Below, in pieces: positions 9,425 through 18,869 of a stretch of DNA of 64,000 nt. Position 1 is the stretch's first letter. Every line of letters begins with the position of its first letter. Source of the DNA: Cellvibrionaceae bacterium (lineage in GTDB: Bacteria; Pseudomonadota; Gammaproteobacteria; Pseudomonadales; Cellvibrionaceae); NCBI GenBank assembly GCA_024707385.1, contig JANPZW010000013.1:1125465-1189464 (forward strand), given 5' to 3'. The notes beneath the pieces were generated by a model that searched no databases, was not told the origin of the DNA, and worked only from the letters and a program-made list of their open reading frames with translations. A program made the translations under genes and the position numbers.

Positions 9425-10844
9425 ATGGCAGAGCGTTTACACAACGATTTTCAGTTTCTGGACGTGGGGCGGCAGGATCCGGACAAAAAGGATCTGGACA
9501 CCCGCAAGCACCAGTTTGTGGAGATCTATCAGCCGTTTTCCCAGGATCAGGCCCAAGGTCAGGCACATCGCTGCCTGGCGTGTGGCAACCCCTACTGTGA
9601 ATGGAAATGCCCGGTACACAACTACATCCCCAACTGGCTGAAGCTGATTTCCGAAGGCAACATCATGGCCGCCGCAGATCTCGCCCATCAGACCAATACC
9701 CTGCCGGAAGTCTGCGGGCGCGTGTGTCCCCAGGATCGTCTCTGCGAAGGCGCCTGTACGCTGAATGACGGCTTTGGTGCGGTCACCATTGGCAGCGCGG
9801 AAAAATACATCACTGACACGGCGTTCGCCCTGGGCTGGAAGCCGGATATGTCGAAAGTCGTGCAGACCGGCAAGCGGGTCGCCGTGATCGGTGCCGGCCC
9901 TGCTGGCCTCGGCTGTGCGGACATACTGGTGCGCAACGGCGTCAAGCCAGTGGTCTTCGATCGCTATCCGGAAATTGGCGGCCTGCTCACCTTCGGTATC
10001 CCCGAATTCAAGCTTGAAAAAAAGCGTGATGGTGCGCCGGCGTAAGGTGTTCGAGGAGATGGGCGTGGAGTTCCGCCTCAACACAGAGATTGGCAAAGAC
10101 GTCAGCATGGCGGATCTGCTCGCGGAATACGATGCGGTATTCCTGGGGATGGGCACCTATACCTATATGAAAGGCGGCTTCCCTGGCGAGGATCTACCGG
10201 GTGTTTACGATGCCCTGCCATTCCTGGTTTCCAACGTCAATCGCAACCTGGGTTTTGAAAAGGATCCGGCTGAGTTCATCAGTGTTAAAGGCAAAAATGT
10301 CGTGGTTCTGGGTGGCGGTGATACCGCCATGGACTGCAACCGCACGTCCATTCGCCAGGGCGCGAACAGCGTGACCTGCGCCTATCGTCGCGACGAAGAA
10401 AATATGCCCGGTTCGCGCCGCGAGGTGGCGAACGCGAAGGAAGAGGGAGTGCAGTTTCTCTTCAATCGCCAGCCGGTCGCGATCGTTGGAGACAACAAGG
10501 TCGAAGGCGTAAAAGTGGTGACCACACGCATGGGTGAGCCCGACGCCAAAGGCCGCCGCCGCCCCGAAATCGTTCCGGGCAGCGAAGAAGTTCTGCCGGC
10601 GGATGTGGTGCTGATCGCCTTCGGTTTCCGCCCCAACCCGGCCCCCTGGTTCACTGATCACGGCATCAATGTCAACGACTGGGGCGGCGTGGTTGCGCCT
10701 GAGCAGCAAAACTTCAAATATCAGACTTCAAACCCCAAAGTCTTTGCCGGCGGTGATATGGTGCGCGGTTCTGATTTGGTGGTGACCGCGATCTGGGAAG
10801 GCCGCAACGCGGCTGAAGGTATACTCGATTACCTGGACGTGTGA
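9425..10844 (+). CDS. gltD: Glutamate synthase small subunit (frameshifted in this sequence)
   Basis: FAD/NADPH-dependent electron-transfer subunit of glutamate synthase. The N-terminal part has two 4Fe-4S cysteine clusters (CLACGNPYCEWKCP and CGRVCPQDRLCEGAC), an FAD Rossmann motif (GAGPAGLGCADIL) and EIGGLLTFGIPEFKLEK. The frame then breaks at an A7 run (10017-10023). Removing one A restores KLEKSVMVRRRKVFEEMGVEF and the rest of the protein, including the NADPH motif GGGDTAMDCNRTS and the closing GGDMVRGSDLVVTAIWEGR. About 472 residues once repaired. Because GOGAT is normally essential for ammonium assimilation and the break sits in a homopolymer, I read it as a sequencing error. Confidence 0.93.
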
Positions 10845-10904
10845 CCGCAGCAGCGGTGTAGCCGCCGCTGCAAATTCTCATAACAATAACCGGCTGGAAT
10901 TCTT

Positions 10905-11966
10905 ATGGCAGAGCTGAAAAACGACCGTTTCCTTCGCGCCCTTATGCGTCAGCCGGTGGATGTGACACCGGTCTGGATGATGCGCCAGGCGGGTCGTTAT
11001 CTGCCGGAGTATCGCGCCTCCCGCGCCAAGGCCGGCAGTTTTATGGATCTCTGCAAGAATCCCGAGTTGGCCTGCGAAGTGACCCTGCAGCCGCTTGAGC
11101 GCTATCCACTGGATGCCGCAATTCTGTTCTCCGACATTCTCACCATCCCGGACGCTATGGGTCTCGGGCTTTATTTTGAAGACGGTGAGGGCCCGCGGTT
11201 TCAGAAACCGCTGGCGTCGGCGGCGGATATAGAAGCCTTGCCGGTGGTGGATACGCGCAAGGATCTGCCCTATGTGCTGGATGCCGTGCGCACCATCCGC
11301 CGCGAACTCAACGGTCGGGTGCCGCTGATCGGTTTTTCCGGCAGCCCCTGGACACTGGCCACTTATATGATCGAAGGCGGATCGAGCAAGGATTTCCGCA
11401 AAGCCAAGGCTTTGGCCTATGACAAGCCTGAGCTGATGCAGATGCTGCTCGACAAGCTCAGCGATTCAGTGACGGACTATCTCAACCAGCAAATTCTCGC
11501 GGGCGCCCAGGCGGTGCAGATTTTTGATACCTGGGGTGGCTCCCTGGCCCACGACGCCTATATCGAATACTCCCTCAAGCCGATGCAGAAAATTGTGCAG
11601 GGTTTGATCAAGGAGCACGAAGGTCGACCGGTGCCGGTCATACTGTTCACCAAAGGCGGCGGTCAGTGGCTGGAAGCCATGGCGGCGACTGGAGCTCAGG
11701 CACTGGGCCTGGATTGGATCACCGACATAGGCGCTGCGCGCGCGCGCGTCGGCTCCCATGTTGCGTTGCAAGGTAATATGGATCCCGCTATTCTCTATGC
11801 CAGTCCCGCGCGTATTCGCGCCGAGGTTGGCCGTATTCTGCAGTCTTTCGGCATAGGTAGTGGCCACGTTTTCAATCTGGGACATGGGATTACACCGGAG
11901 GTGGATCCTCAACATGCGGGCGTATTCATCAACGCTGTGCATGAGTTGTCAGCGCAATATCACTGA
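10905..11966 (+). CDS. hemE: Uroporphyrinogen decarboxylase
   Basis: Decarboxylates the four acetate side chains of uroporphyrinogen III to give coproporphyrinogen III (haem synthesis, cytoplasm). 353 residues, full length. The substrate-binding signature MMRQAGRYLPEYR is at residues ~24-36, the catalytic Asp lies in AILFSDILTIPDAMG, and the second signature is GFSGSPWTLATYMIEGG. It follows gltD by 60 bases, as in Pseudomonas. Confidence 0.96.
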   Translation: MAELKNDRFLRALMRQPVDVTPVWMMRQAGRYLPEYRASRAKAGSFMDLCKNPELACEVTLQPLERYPLDAAILFSDILTIPDAMGLGLYFEDGEGPRFQKPLASAADIEALPVVDTRKDLPYVLDAVRTIRRELNGRVPLIGFSGSPWTLATYMIEGGSSKDFRKAKALAYDKPELMQMLLDKLSDSVTDYLNQQILAGAQAVQIFDTWGGSLAHDAYIEYSLKPMQKIVQGLIKEHEGRPVPVILFTKGGGQWLEAMAATGAQALGLDWITDIGAARARVGSHVALQGNMDPAILYASPARIRAEVGRILQSFGIGSGHVFNLGHGITPEVDPQHAGVFINAVHELSAQYH

Positions 11967-12157
11967 GAATCACCCCAGCCTTAGGCCATGTGGCTTAGGC
12001 CACACAGTTCACAAAGAGCTGTTGCGCTGTTTTGCATTGCTTAAATTTTGTGCCAAACAAACTAATCGACCGTCAAGCGCCTAGTTTATAATCAGCTCGG
12101 CCAACCAACCGCCCTGTTGGATGGATAGCAGTCGCATTTGTGGGAGAGGTAAAGGCA

Positions 12158-13555
12158 TTGGGTATTAAGCAAATCAAACTGGATGTCAATGAGGTAACCA
12201 TTGGCATGTTCATCTCCGGGCTCGATCGCCCGTGGACCCAGACTCCATTTCCCCTGCAGGGTTTCTATGTGCGCGAGCCTGATGAAATCCGCGAGCTCAA
12301 GGCGCACTGTCGCCACGTCTACATCGATGTCATCAAGGGCAGCGGCCCGTTAAAAACCAACCTCAAGACTCTTAGCAGCGGCCCAGCAGCACCTGTGCGC
12401 CGGGAGCTGCGAGCATCTGCGACCACCGCCGCCAAGGTCGCCGATGTGGCACCCATCAAGGTGCGCGAGAATGTCTACCCCGTGCCGAGTGTACCCATCG
12501 AAAAGGAGATCGAAAAAGCCAAAAGCCTGCACCGGGAGGTCTTCAGTGCGCTGGGCGATGTGCTGCAGCAGATCGAGAAAGATCACAATTCCGTCCCTCT
12601 GAGCGATACCAAGCGGGTGGCGAGCGAGATGGTGGACAGTGTGATCCGCAGCCCGGATGCCTTCACTTGGTTGAGCCGGGTGCGGGAAAAAGACGAACAC
12701 ACCTATAGCCATGCCGTGCGATCGGCGGTGTGGGGTATTCTGTTCGGTCGTCACATAGGTCTGAGCAAGATGGACCTGGATGTGCTGGCCATGGGCATTT
12801 TGTTGAAAGACATAGGCAAGACGCGCCTGCCGCGCCACCTGATTGAAAAAGCCGACCGGACTCCCACCGAGCAGGAAGCTTACGAGAAGTTCGTCGATTA
12901 TGGCGTCGAGATCCTGCGCAAAATGCCGGATATCAAACCCAGGGTGACGTCGGTGGTGAAGACCCACTGTGAGCGCATCAACGGCAGCGGTTTTCCAGAG
13001 GCGCTGCGCGGGGATCGCATTCCGTTGCTCGGCAAGATTGCGGGAGTCGTGACGTTTTACGATGAGGTGACCAATCCTCGCGGTGAGAAGCACCCGCTGT
13101 CGCCTTCGAAAGCCGTTGCTCGGCTGTATGAACTGCGGGATGTGGAATTCCAGTCCGATCTGGTGGTGGAATTCATCCGCGCCATAGGTCTGTATCCGAC
13201 CGGCACCTTGGTGGAGCTCAACAGCGGCGAAGTCGCGGTGGTGGTGGAGCAGAACTTCAAACGCCGCCTCAAGCCGCGGGTGATGATCGTCATGGACGCC
13301 TACAAGCGCCTGCTGCAAGAGCCGGTGTTTCTCGATATGGCGGAGGATGATTTGGAAAAACAGGCGAAAATCGACTCCGGCAAAGCCCATCCCAGTGAAG
13401 TCGAGCGCTACGAGATCGTTCAGGATCTTGAACCCGGCACTTACGAGGTCAATGTTGCCAACATTCGCGATCAGTATCTGATGAGTCGCTCCGGCAACAA
13501 GATCCTCTCCTTCCTGAAGAACCGCGCGCGCATTGCCTCTTTATTTGGCGGCTGA
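12158..13555 (+). CDS. Degenerate HD-GYP domain protein (DUF3391-HD-GYP)
   Basis: c-di-GMP phosphodiesterase family by fold, but active-site residues are altered. N-terminal DUF3391-like segment (IKLDVNEVTIGMFISGLDRPW), low-complexity linker (~70-125), then HD-GYP. Where active enzymes have HDIGK this protein has LLKDIGKTRLP (His to Lys). The usual HHERxDGxGYP is THCERINGSGFP (second His to Cys, Asp to Asn, Tyr to Phe), and the internal MxxHxxxG region reads KFVDYGVE (His to Asp). Hydrolytic activity is therefore doubtful and a binding or signalling role more likely. I choose TTG 12158 as start, with AGAGG/AAAGG just upstream; an in-frame GTG at 12140 is possible. Confidence 0.8.
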   Translation: MGIKQIKLDVNEVTIGMFISGLDRPWTQTPFPLQGFYVREPDEIRELKAHCRHVYIDVIKGSGPLKTNLKTLSSGPAAPVRRELRASATTAAKVADVAPIKVRENVYPVPSVPIEKEIEKAKSLHREVFSALGDVLQQIEKDHNSVPLSDTKRVASEMVDSVIRSPDAFTWLSRVREKDEHTYSHAVRSAVWGILFGRHIGLSKMDLDVLAMGILLKDIGKTRLPRHLIEKADRTPTEQEAYEKFVDYGVEILRKMPDIKPRVTSVVKTHCERINGSGFPEALRGDRIPLLGKIAGVVTFYDEVTNPRGEKHPLSPSKAVARLYELRDVEFQSDLVVEFIRAIGLYPTGTLVELNSGEVAVVVEQNFKRRLKPRVMIVMDAYKRLLQEPVFLDMAEDDLEKQAKIDSGKAHPSEVERYEIVQDLEPGTYEVNVANIRDQYLMSRSGNKILSFLKNRARIASLFGG

Positions 13556-13566
13556 ACCCAGCCGCC
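13547..13566. terminator. Hairpin between convergent HD-GYP gene and psd
   Basis: GGCGGCT / AGCCGCC stem with a six-base loop overlapping the HD-GYP stop codon, followed on the plus strand by a T-rich but not continuous tail. It lies between the convergent HD-GYP gene and psd and could terminate both ways. Confidence 0.4.
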
Positions 13567-13577
13567 GCAATTCCTTC

Positions 13578-14429
13578 TTAAGCCCGCTTACCGATTGCCT
13601 GTCCCATCTGTACTGGGCTGGTGGCGATCAATTCGCTGTCCCAATCTACCTTTCCTTCTGGAAACAGCACGATCGCCGTGGAGCCCAGCAGAAACCGGCC
13701 CAGTTCGTCGCCTTTAGCCATATGTACTGTCGGCACGTCCGTGTAGTGGGTGGTGGCGACTCGGCGCTGCACTGGCGCCACCACGCCGGCCCAACTGGTT
13801 TCAATACTTGCCACAATCATGGCGCCCACCAGTACCACCACCATTGGACCCAGGTCAGTGGTGAAGTGGCAGACTACCCGCTCGTTGCGGGCAAACAACC
13901 GCGGAACCTCTTCGGCGGTGACGGTATTGACGGAAAACAGGTCGCCCGGCACGTAGGTCATTTTGGTGAGAGTGCCGGCGTAGGGCATATGCACGCGGTG
14001 ATAATCCCGCGGCGAAAGGTAGACCGTGATGAAGTGGCCATTGGCGTAGGCAGCGGCGGCATCGGCGTCACCGCCCAATAATTCCAACACTGAGAATGTC
14101 TGCCCTTTGGCCTGAAAAACCCGACCGGATTCGATGCGACCCAGCTGGCTGACGGCGCCGTCGGCCGGACTGATCACGGAAGCGGGATCAGAATCTATGG
14201 GTCGGGCATCGGGTTTGAGTGCGCGGGTAAAAAAAGCGTTGAAATTGGGGTAGGCGGTTGGGTCCTCTTCCAGCGCCTGGGACATATCCACCTGATAGCG
14301 CTCGACGAACCAGCGGACAAACAGATTCTTTACGGTAGCGTTGGTGGTGCCAGCGAGCAGGCCGGCAGCGCGGGAAATCAGGTGTTGCGGAGCCAGGCGT
14401 TGCAGGGCGATAAATAGAGATCGGTTCAT
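13578..14429 (-). CDS. psd: Phosphatidylserine decarboxylase proenzyme
   Basis: Makes phosphatidylethanolamine from phosphatidylserine at the inner membrane. 283 residues, standard for the bacterial type. The self-cleavage and pyruvoyl site LGST is at the C-terminal end (GRFLLGSTAIVLF). Other family marks are VISPADGAVSQLG, YLSPRDYHRVHMP and VCHFTTDLGPMVVVLVGAMIVASIET. Start is ATG 14429. Transcribed with rsgA from the minus strand, 55 bases downstream of it, the usual rsgA-psd arrangement with orn on the opposite strand. Confidence 0.95.
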   Translation of the reverse strand: MNRSLFIALQRLAPQHLISRAAGLLAGTTNATVKNLFVRWFVERYQVDMSQALEEDPTAYPNFNAFFTRALKPDARPIDSDPASVISPADGAVSQLGRIESGRVFQAKGQTFSVLELLGGDADAAAAYANGHFITVYLSPRDYHRVHMPYAGTLTKMTYVPGDLFSVNTVTAEEVPRLFARNERVVCHFTTDLGPMVVVLVGAMIVASIETSWAGVVAPVQRRVATTHYTDVPTVHMAKGDELGRFLLGSTAIVLFPEGKVDWDSELIATSPVQMGQAIGKRA

Positions 14430-14441
14430 GATGGGGACCGG

Positions 14442-14477
14442 TAAGTAATGGGTTGAAGATAAGTAATGGGTTGAAGA
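14442..14477. repeat. 18-bp perfect tandem duplication
   Basis: Two exact head-to-tail copies of TAAGTAATGGGTTGAAGA (14442-14459 and 14460-14477) fill most of the gap between the rsgA stop and the psd start. The repeat is non-coding and shifts the spacing in front of psd. Confidence 0.85.
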
Positions 14478-14484
14478 AGAAGCC

Positions 14485-15487
14485 TTATTCGGGGCGGACG
14501 TTGACGGCGTCCAGGCTGGCGATGATGTGTTGATAGCTCTGAAAGCGTTCCCTGCTCACGGCGCCACCTTCCACTGCCGCGAGCAGCCCGCAGCCGGGTT
14601 CGTGCTGGTGACTGCAGTTGCGAAAGCGGCAGTTTTCCAGATGGGCGCGGAATTCGCGGAAACCAGAGCAAACCTCCTCCGCCGACATATGCCACAGGCC
14701 GAATTCGCGTATGCCGGGGGAGTCGATGCAATCGCCGCCGAACGGAAAGTGATAGAGGCGCGCGTGGGTGGTGGTATGGCGGCCCTTTTTGCTCCTGCTC
14801 GGACAAATCGCCGACTTTGATGGCGTGGTCCGGCAGAAGTGCCTGGATGATGGACGATTTGCCCACCCCGGATTGGCCGACAAAGATGCTGGTGCCGCTT
14901 TTCAAGTGCTGGCGCAGTTCCGTCATGCCCTCTTGGTTGCGCGCGGAGATTTCCAGCACCGGATAACCGAGTTGCGCATAGCGGGCCAGTAGGCCGGGCA
15001 GTGAATCACCTGGGGCGAGCCGGTCGCGTTTGTTGAGCAGCAACAGCGGTTCGAAATTCAGGGTTTCCGCGACCACCAAATAACGGTCGATCAGATTGGC
15101 GTGGGCCTGGGGTTCTGGGGCGACGGCAATCACCATGCGGGAGATATTGGCGGCGACCAGTTTGAGCTTGCCGAAGCTGTCCGGGCGATGCAGCTCGGAT
15201 TGGCGCGGGAACAAGGCCGTGACCACACCACCTTCGCCGTCGGCGCGCCACACCACCCGGTCGCCGGCGACTATGTTGCCCAGGTTGGCGCGCAGATGGC
15301 AGCGCACTATATGGCCGTCGCTTTCACATTCCACATCCGCCTGTTTGCCGTAGTGGCTTAGCACCAAGGCGTGCTGCTCGGGGCCGAGCTGGTCGTCCGC
15401 CGGCAGTTTGGTTGGCCCTTGGGCGTCGGCGGAGCGGCGTCTCTGCACTCGTTCGATCTGTTGTTTGGACAGTCTGCGTTTGCTCAA
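14485..15487 (-). CDS. rsgA: Ribosome small subunit-dependent GTPase A (frameshifted in this sequence)
   Basis: Circularly permuted GTPase that checks late 30S assembly. N-terminal basic tail and OB fold, then the permuted GTPase: G4 LLLNKRD, G5-like EISA, G1 GQSGVGKSS and G3 DSPGIREFG. It ends in a zinc-finger domain (CRFRNCSHQHEPGC). The frame breaks near 14781-14785 (GGCCC followed by T5). Removing one base turns EQEQKGPPYHH into EQEQKGRHTTTHARLYHFP, the invariant RHTTT switch I, so this is almost certainly an indel error. Start appears to be TTG 15487; no better start is visible. Confidence 0.92.
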
Positions 15488-15647
15488 GAGAGATCAGCCT
15501 TGGCGAAGTGAATGGGCGGGTTTTTCATCGGGGTTGCCATCAGGATTGTCTGAGCCCGGCTTCTCGGCCACACTTGCCGGGCGGCCGCAAAGCGGTCGGT
15601 ATTGTAGAGTAATTTTCCCTCCCCGCGACACGAATGAGGAAAGCCGC

Positions 15648-16193
15648 ATGCCAGTGGATAAAGACAATCTGATCTGGATCGATCTGGAAATGACCGGGCT
15701 CAGCCCCGAGCGCGATGTCATCATCGAAATTGCCACCATAGTGACCGACGCCAATCTGAATGTTCTCGCCGAGGGTCCGGCGCTGGCGATTCACCAGTGC
15801 GATGCGGTGCTCGCTGGTATGGATGAGTGGAATACCCGCCAGCATGGTGGCTCCGGTCTGACGGATCGGGTGCGCGCCAGTTCTGTCACTACGCGGGACG
15901 CCGAACAAGCGACGCTCGACTTTCTCGCCGCCTGGGTGCCGGCTGGTAAATCCCCCATGTGCGGCAATTCCATCTGTCAGGACCGCCGCTTTCTCGCCCG
16001 CTACATGCCGCGGCTCGAAGCCTATTTTATGTACCGCAATCTGGACGTATCCACGCTCAAGGAGCTGGCGCGCCGTTGGTATCCGGACGTCTTTGGCGGT
16101 TTCAGCAAACAGAGCAGCCATCTAGCGCTCGACGATATCCGCGATTCCATCGCCGAGTTGAAGCACTATCGCAGCACCATGCTGCGCGCTTAA
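15648..16193 (+). CDS. orn: Oligoribonuclease
   Basis: 3'-5' exoribonuclease that degrades 2-5 nt RNAs, including pGpG from c-di-GMP turnover. 181 residues. DEDDh motifs: IWIDLEMTGL (Asp, Glu), NSICQDRRFL (Asp) and HLALDDIRDSI (His, Asp). Start ATG 15648 follows a GAGGAAAG ribosome site; the open frame extends upstream but the protein begins here by family length. Convergent with queG, whose stop overlaps the orn stop. Confidence 0.95.
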   Translation: MPVDKDNLIWIDLEMTGLSPERDVIIEIATIVTDANLNVLAEGPALAIHQCDAVLAGMDEWNTRQHGGSGLTDRVRASSVTTRDAEQATLDFLAAWVPAGKSPMCGNSICQDRRFLARYMPRLEAYFMYRNLDVSTLKELARRWYPDVFGGFSKQSSHLALDDIRDSIAELKHYRSTMLRA

Positions 16194-17308
16194 TCCCCGT
16201 CACTTTCACTGCGCTTGAGTTTGCGCCGGCGGCGCGGTGCGGGATTGCGCTGCTGGTGCAGAGCCCAGTCGATGTGCTCGCGCACGAGCTCCGTCGCCGT
16301 ATCACGCCGCTGTTCCAGGGTGGCGATAATCGCCGCGTCGCTGGGGGCATTGCCCAGGCCGACCGCCAGATTGCGCAGCCAGCGCTCGTAGCCGATACGC
16401 CGGATGGCGGAGCCTTCGGTATTGCGCAGAAACGTCGCTTCGTCCCATAAAAACAGCGTCAGCAGGTCGCTGTCGGCCAGCCCGTGGCGGGGCTGGAAAT
16501 CCGCTTCGGTGGAAATATGGGCGAATTTATTCCACGGACATATGGCCTGGCAGTCGTCACAGCCAAACACGCGATTGCCCATAGGTGCGCGGAATTCCTC
16601 GGGAATCGCGCCCTTGTGCTCGATGGTGAGATAGGAGATGCAGCGGCGGGCGTCCAGCTCGTAAGGGCGGGGAAAGGCGTCCGTCGGGCATACCTTGAGG
16701 CAGGCGCTGCAGGTGCCGCACTCATCGGCGGCGATCTCGGTGTTGGTGGGCAGCGGGATGTTGGTGAGGATCTCACCGAGGAAAAACCAGCTGCCGGCTT
16801 CGCGGTTTATCACCAGGGTGTGTTTGCCGGTCCAGCCGAGACCGGCTTTCACCGCCAGGGGGCGCTCCAGCACCGGCGCGCTGTCGACAAAGGGGCGCTG
16901 GTTTACCGGCATCATGGGTTCGGCGGCAAGACGGATTTGCTCGGCCAGTTGCGCCAGGCGTTTGCGTATCAGCTTGTGGTAGTCCCGACCGAGGGCGTAG
17001 CGGGACACATAGGCTTTATTGGGATCCTTGAGGATCTGAATCTGCCGGGTGTCGCCGGGGAGATAATTCATGCGCACGGAAATCACCCGCACTGCGCCAT
17101 CCACCATCTGCTCTGGCTGTAAGCGTTTGTCGAGATTCTCCGCCAGCCAGCCCATATCGCCGTGATAGCCCTTGTCCAGCCACTGCTGCAAAGGTTCGCG
17201 CTGCACCCGCAGGTCGGTATCGCTGATGCCAGCCTGAGCGAACCCTAGATCCGCCGCCCAGAGGGGAATTTGCCGGGCGAGAGCGGCGAAAGAGAAGGCT
17301 TGTGTCAT
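16190..17308 (-). CDS. queG: Epoxyqueuosine reductase
   Basis: Cobalamin- and 4Fe-4S-dependent enzyme for the last step of queuosine synthesis in tRNA. About 372 residues from ATG 17308 (MTQAFSFAALARQ); the frame runs 8 codons further up without a better site. Two ferredoxin-like clusters are visible: CGTCSACLKVCPTDAFP and CDDCQAICPWNKF, with an extra Cys in RRCISYLTIE. The segment VDSAPVLERPLAVKAGLGWTGKHT is a family signature. Ends in a HEAT-like tail and a basic Arg/Lys stretch. Divergent from the nnr gene across 64 bases. Confidence 0.94.
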   Translation of the reverse strand: MTQAFSFAALARQIPLWAADLGFAQAGISDTDLRVQREPLQQWLDKGYHGDMGWLAENLDKRLQPEQMVDGAVRVISVRMNYLPGDTRQIQILKDPNKAYVSRYALGRDYHKLIRKRLAQLAEQIRLAAEPMMPVNQRPFVDSAPVLERPLAVKAGLGWTGKHTLVINREAGSWFFLGEILTNIPLPTNTEIAADECGTCSACLKVCPTDAFPRPYELDARRCISYLTIEHKGAIPEEFRAPMGNRVFGCDDCQAICPWNKFAHISTEADFQPRHGLADSDLLTLFLWDEATFLRNTEGSAIRRIGYERWLRNLAVGLGNAPSDAAIIATLEQRRDTATELVREHIDWALHQQRNPAPRRRRKLKRSESDGD

Positions 17309-17372
17309 AACAAAAAGTGAAATCCTGTACAATTCCGGCGCTTTTTACGCCCATTTTCTGCGAAGCGCATAC

Positions 17373-18869
17373 ATGGCCCATAGCTTAACCAACAATCTCT
17401 ACAGCGGCGACCAGACCCGCGAACTCGACCGCCGCGCCATCCAGGAGCTGGGTGTTCCCGGCGCCGTATTAATGAAACGCGCCGGGCGGGCCGCATTCGA
17501 ATACGCCGGCCGCGTCTGGCCGCACAATCGCCGTTGGCTGGTGCTGTGCGGCGGTGGCAATAACGCGGGCGACGGCTACGTGTTTGCCGCGCTGGCGGCG
17601 CAGCAGCGGCATGAGGTGGAGATTCTGTTTGTCTCGCCGCCCGAGCAGTTGCAGGGTGATGCCCGCGCCGCCTCCGATTACGCCCGCCAGGAAGGTGTTC
17701 TTATGCGGCCCTTCAATGCGGCAGAGGTGGCGTTGGAAGGTGAATGGGTGCTGGTGGATGCCCTTTTGGGTATAGGTCTGCATCAGCCCGTGCGCGAGCA
17801 GGCTGCGGCAGCGATTCGCTGGATCAATGCGACCGGCATCCCTGTGCTGGCTCTCGACCTGCCGTCTGGCCTCTGCGCTAACACCGGCACCGAACTCGGC
17901 TGCGCGGTGCGCGCCAGCCATACAATTACCTTTATCGCCGCAAAGGTCGGTTTGTTCACCGGTCGCGGTCCTGCGCTCAGCGGCCAGGTTGAGGTTGCTG
18001 GGCTGGGAGTTGCCGAGGAGGCTTTCGCTGGTCTGAAACCCGTCGCCAACAAAGTGGATCTGCCCGACCTTTTACCCTTTTTGCCCGAGCGTGAGGCGGA
18101 TGCACACAAGGGGCAGTTTGGCCACGTGATGGTGATCGGTGGCGACAAGGGTTATGGAGGCGCCGCCATACTTGCCGCAGAAGCCGCAGCCATGAGCGGC
18201 GCGGGCCTGATCTCCCTCGCCACCCGCGCTGAACATGTGACCGCCGCGCTGGTGCGCCGGCCGGAGCTGATGGCGGTGGGGGTGAGTTCAGGGCAGGAGC
18301 TTGAGCCGCATCTGGAGCGCCCGACCGTGCTGGTGGTAGGACCGGGCCTCGGTCGCACACCCTGGTCGGAACAGCTGCTGCAACAGGCGCTGCAGAGCAA
18401 TCTACCGCTGGTATTGGATGCCGATGCGCTCAATATTCTGGCCCTGGGCCGTCTGCCGCTGCCGGCGCATCGCCGCTGGGTGATGACCCCTCATCCGGGT
18501 GAAGCGGCGCGCCTCTTGGGCTGCTCTACCCAGGAAGTGCAAATCGACCGGATTGGCGCAGTGGTGCGGTTGCAGCAAACCTTCGGTGGAGTGGTATTGC
18601 TCAAAGGCGCCGGCACGCTGATCTGTGCGGATGGCGAAGTCCTTCTCGCCAAGGTCGGCAATCCCGGTCTCGCCACCGCCGGCAGCGGCGATGTCCTGGC
18701 CGGCTTGATCGGCAGTCTGATGGCGCAGGGTTTGTCTCCGCTGTTGGCGGCGCAGCTTGGCGTATGCCTGCACGGCGCCGCCGCCGATCTCGCCGTTGAG
18801 GAGACGGGTATCGCCGGCCTGCAGGCGGCGGAGTTGGTGCCTTACATCCGGGAATTGGTCAAGTCATGA
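17373..18869 (+). CDS. nnr: Bifunctional NAD(P)H-hydrate repair enzyme
   Basis: Fused NAD(P)HX epimerase (YjeF-N, residues ~10-215) and ADP-dependent NAD(P)HX dehydratase (YjeF-C/carbohydrate kinase-like, ~225-490). Marks: CGGGNNAGDGYVFAA in the epimerase half, and GQFGHVMVIGGDKGYGGA, VLDADALNIL, MTPHPGEAARLL and GNPGLATAGSGDVLAGLIG in the dehydratase half. 498 residues, normal length. Overlaps tsaE by 4 bases and leads the tsaE-amiB-mutL-miaA-hfq-hflX-hflKC block. Confidence 0.95.
   Translation: MAHSLTNNLYSGDQTRELDRRAIQELGVPGAVLMKRAGRAAFEYAGRVWPHNRRWLVLCGGGNNAGDGYVFAALAAQQRHEVEILFVSPPEQLQGDARAASDYARQEGVLMRPFNAAEVALEGEWVLVDALLGIGLHQPVREQAAAAIRWINATGIPVLALDLPSGLCANTGTELGCAVRASHTITFIAAKVGLFTGRGPALSGQVEVAGLGVAEEAFAGLKPVANKVDLPDLLPFLPEREADAHKGQFGHVMVIGGDKGYGGAAILAAEAAAMSGAGLISLATRAEHVTAALVRRPELMAVGVSSGQELEPHLERPTVLVVGPGLGRTPWSEQLLQQALQSNLPLVLDADALNILALGRLPLPAHRRWVMTPHPGEAARLLGCSTQEVQIDRIGAVVRLQQTFGGVVLLKGAGTLICADGEVLLAKVGNPGLATAGSGDVLAGLIGSLMAQGLSPLLAAQLGVCLHGAAADLAVEETGIAGLQAAELVPYIRELVKS

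Noticed and set aside
10017..10023. A_AAA_AAG in gltD as a programmed frameshift like the one considered for GIDE-LemA
   Set aside because: The restoring shift in gltD is +1 (one A too many), not the -1 direction used by this heptamer, and GltD is one frame in all relatives I know.
11989..12004. TGTGGC-TTAG-GCCACA hairpin as terminator of hemE
   Set aside because: Six-bp stem without a T run; too weak to call, though transcription may end near it.
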